NCBI RefSeq assembly: GCF_001262015.1
Contig: NZ_CP012075.1
Location: 868,001-932,000 of the forward strand
Source of the DNA: Prevotella fusca JCM 17724
GTDB taxonomy: Bacteria; Bacteroidota; Bacteroidia; Bacteroidales; Bacteroidaceae
Direction: 5' to 3'
Length of the DNA stretch: 64,000 bases
Shown here: positions 63,036 through 64,000 of the stretch, one piece after another
Layout of the letters: every line of letters starts with the position of its first letter
Position numbering within the stretch: position 1 is the stretch's first letter
Notes under the pieces: generated by a model
Told to the model about the DNA's origin: nothing
Database searches by the model: none
What the model saw: the letters and a program-made list of their open reading frames with translations, nothing else
Program-made: the position numbers and the translations under genes

Positions 63036-64000
63036 TTATATCACAAGGTTTATGTCTGTACTACTAATATGTGGAATAGGCTCATTTGTCCCTTCTAACA
63101 TATACACTAAAGACGGTTTCTTGCTCTTTGTGCCTTTTGCTTTGTCAAGTCCAACAGACTCTACAATATAGTAGCCGATAACTCGCTCCTTGTCGTGCAA
63201 AACCAAGCGACTAATACTGAGCAATTCAGGATGCTCTTCTATGTCAGAATCGCTAATTCCATATTTGAACTGCATGTGCTTGAAGATATTTTTGTTTTCG
63301 GTCTTGCTACAATATGCAATCAAAGTGCCTCGATTATGCTTTGAGAAGTATAGAGCTTTCGGCTCAAAGAGGGACAATTGAATCCATACTCCATTTGTTT
63401 CTTCCTCTTCTAAACTTTGGTATTTGTGAACTAAAGGTAAGGGGGCTTGCTTTGAAACACATTTAACAAGTGTATGGGCTATGTGCCACATCATAACTGG
63501 TGGCACTGCATTACCGATTGCCTTGTATTGTCTTATCTGTGACACAGAATCAAACTGGAAAGTGTCGGGGAACGACTGTATACGTGCCGCCTCACGAGAA
63601 GAGAATCTTCTGTAACGCTCACCAATCATATAGACGGGGTCTGTGCTGTTTAGGCTTACTTTTGCAAGGTGTGCACTTATCGTATTACACGGCTCATCAA
63701 GTTGCATGGCTCGTCCTTTGTTCATCTTTTGACGAACAGCCATCATGCCAGCAACAGCCTTTTCACTGAAGAATAATGATTCGTCGGTGTCGGATTCTTG
63801 CGAAATGACATCACGCAAAACCTTTCTGTCTGCCTGTTTGACTTTTGCTGGATAGGAAAATTTATGGTAGTCTTCAAAATCCCGAAAACCAATGATGATG
63901 ACACGCTCTCGTTTTTGAGGAACGCCATATTCCGAAGCATTGAGCAGTTTATGTACAACGGTATAGCCAGCTGCCTTAAACTCGCTCATAATCATAGGGA
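63036..64000 (-). CDS. DNA cytosine-5 methyltransferase (partial, continues beyond the window)
   Basis: The last 320 or so residues are present; the frame stays open to the right edge, so the start is outside. Visible motifs: VIII YGVPQKRERVIIIGF (Q-x-R-x-R), the variable target region around FSEKAVAGMM...MQLDEPCNTISAHL, and IX-X RRFSSREAARIQSFPDTF with YKAIGNAVPP. The catalytic PC motif must lie upstream. A 120-residue C-terminal extension after motif X (HKYQSLEEEETNGVWIQLSLFEP onward) is unusual. It leads the five-gene minus-strand operon and presumably protects host DNA from the downstream nucleases. Confidence 0.93.
   Translation of the reverse strand, partial: PMIMSEFKAAGYTVVHKLLNASEYGVPQKRERVIIIGFRDFEDYHKFSYPAKVKQADRKVLRDVISQESDTDESLFFSEKAVAGMMAVRQKMNKGRAMQLDEPCNTISAHLAKVSLNSTDPVYMIGERYRRFSSREAARIQSFPDTFQFDSVSQIRQYKAIGNAVPPVMMWHIAHTLVKCVSKQAPLPLVHKYQSLEEEETNGVWIQLSLFEPKALYFSKHNRGTLIAYCSKTENKNIFKHMQFKYGISDSDIEEHPELLSISRLVLHDKERVIGYYIVESVGLDKAKGTKSKKPSLVYMLEGTNEPIPHISSTDINLVI

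Overview
The window looks like chromosome from a Prevotella-type member of the Bacteroidales. The evidence is the Bacteroidetes promoter form (TTTG, about 20 bases, TAnnTTTG) in front of many genes, a type B ribosomal protein L31, several Bacteroidales-specific families (DUF4954, DUF4738, DUF3853, DUF2693), MobA/MobB-type mobilization genes, and a short dispersed intergenic repeat with TGCTTAATTG modules. The species call is an inference from these features; no rRNA or tRNA gene is present to anchor it.

Region 1 (1-17 kb) is ordinary backbone: an OB-fold lipoprotein, rpmE2 (L31), a NUC1-type nuclease lipoprotein, hflX, a DUF4954 beta-helix protein, an M16 peptidase, class I fumarase and aroB on the plus strand, then a DUF4738 lipoprotein, a DUF438/hemerythrin/PAS protein and a small exported protein on the minus strand. 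Region 2 (17.4-20.7 kb) has a Tae4-like amidase effector followed by a WG-repeat lipoprotein that is probably its immunity protein, then IS debris and an intact IS5-family element.

Region 3 (20.7-27 kb) is AT-rich and reads as a captured mobilizable plasmid: a HEPN/RES toxin-like gene, a relaxase, a divergent MobC-like gene, four iterons spaced exactly 22 bp apart, and a Rep_3 initiator. Region 4 (27.2-41.2 kb) is a defence island: a WYL regulator, type I hsdM-hsdS-hsdR, an MBL-fold gene broken by a one-base loss and by an IS4-family insertion, and a short type II CBASS (HNH-SAVED effector, CD-NTase, lone E2). The hsdM and CBASS promoters carry the same perfect inverted repeat, TCTGTGCA-N7-TGCACAGA, at exactly the same distance from their -7 boxes. 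This suggests that one WYL (CapW/BrxR-like) regulator controls both systems.

Region 5 (41.2-51.6 kb) holds small accessory genes of a decayed conjugative or mobilizable element, mostly on the minus strand. They include three related leader regions with covarying hairpins, an operon with a repeated intercistronic hairpin, an IS1380-family insertion whose removal exactly restores a 95-codon gene, and a two-gene ATPase plus PD-(D/E)XK-like module. Region 6 (about 51.9 kb to the right edge) is an integrative mobilizable element: a tRNA-3'-end-like scar, tyrosine integrase, YhcG-type nuclease, relaxase and MobC, primase, RepA-like helicase and DUF3853. It is followed by a five-gene minus-strand operon (cytosine methyltransferase running off the window, NERD-zinc protein, PD-(D/E)XK-like protein, and two small related proteins) that looks like a restriction or defence cassette.
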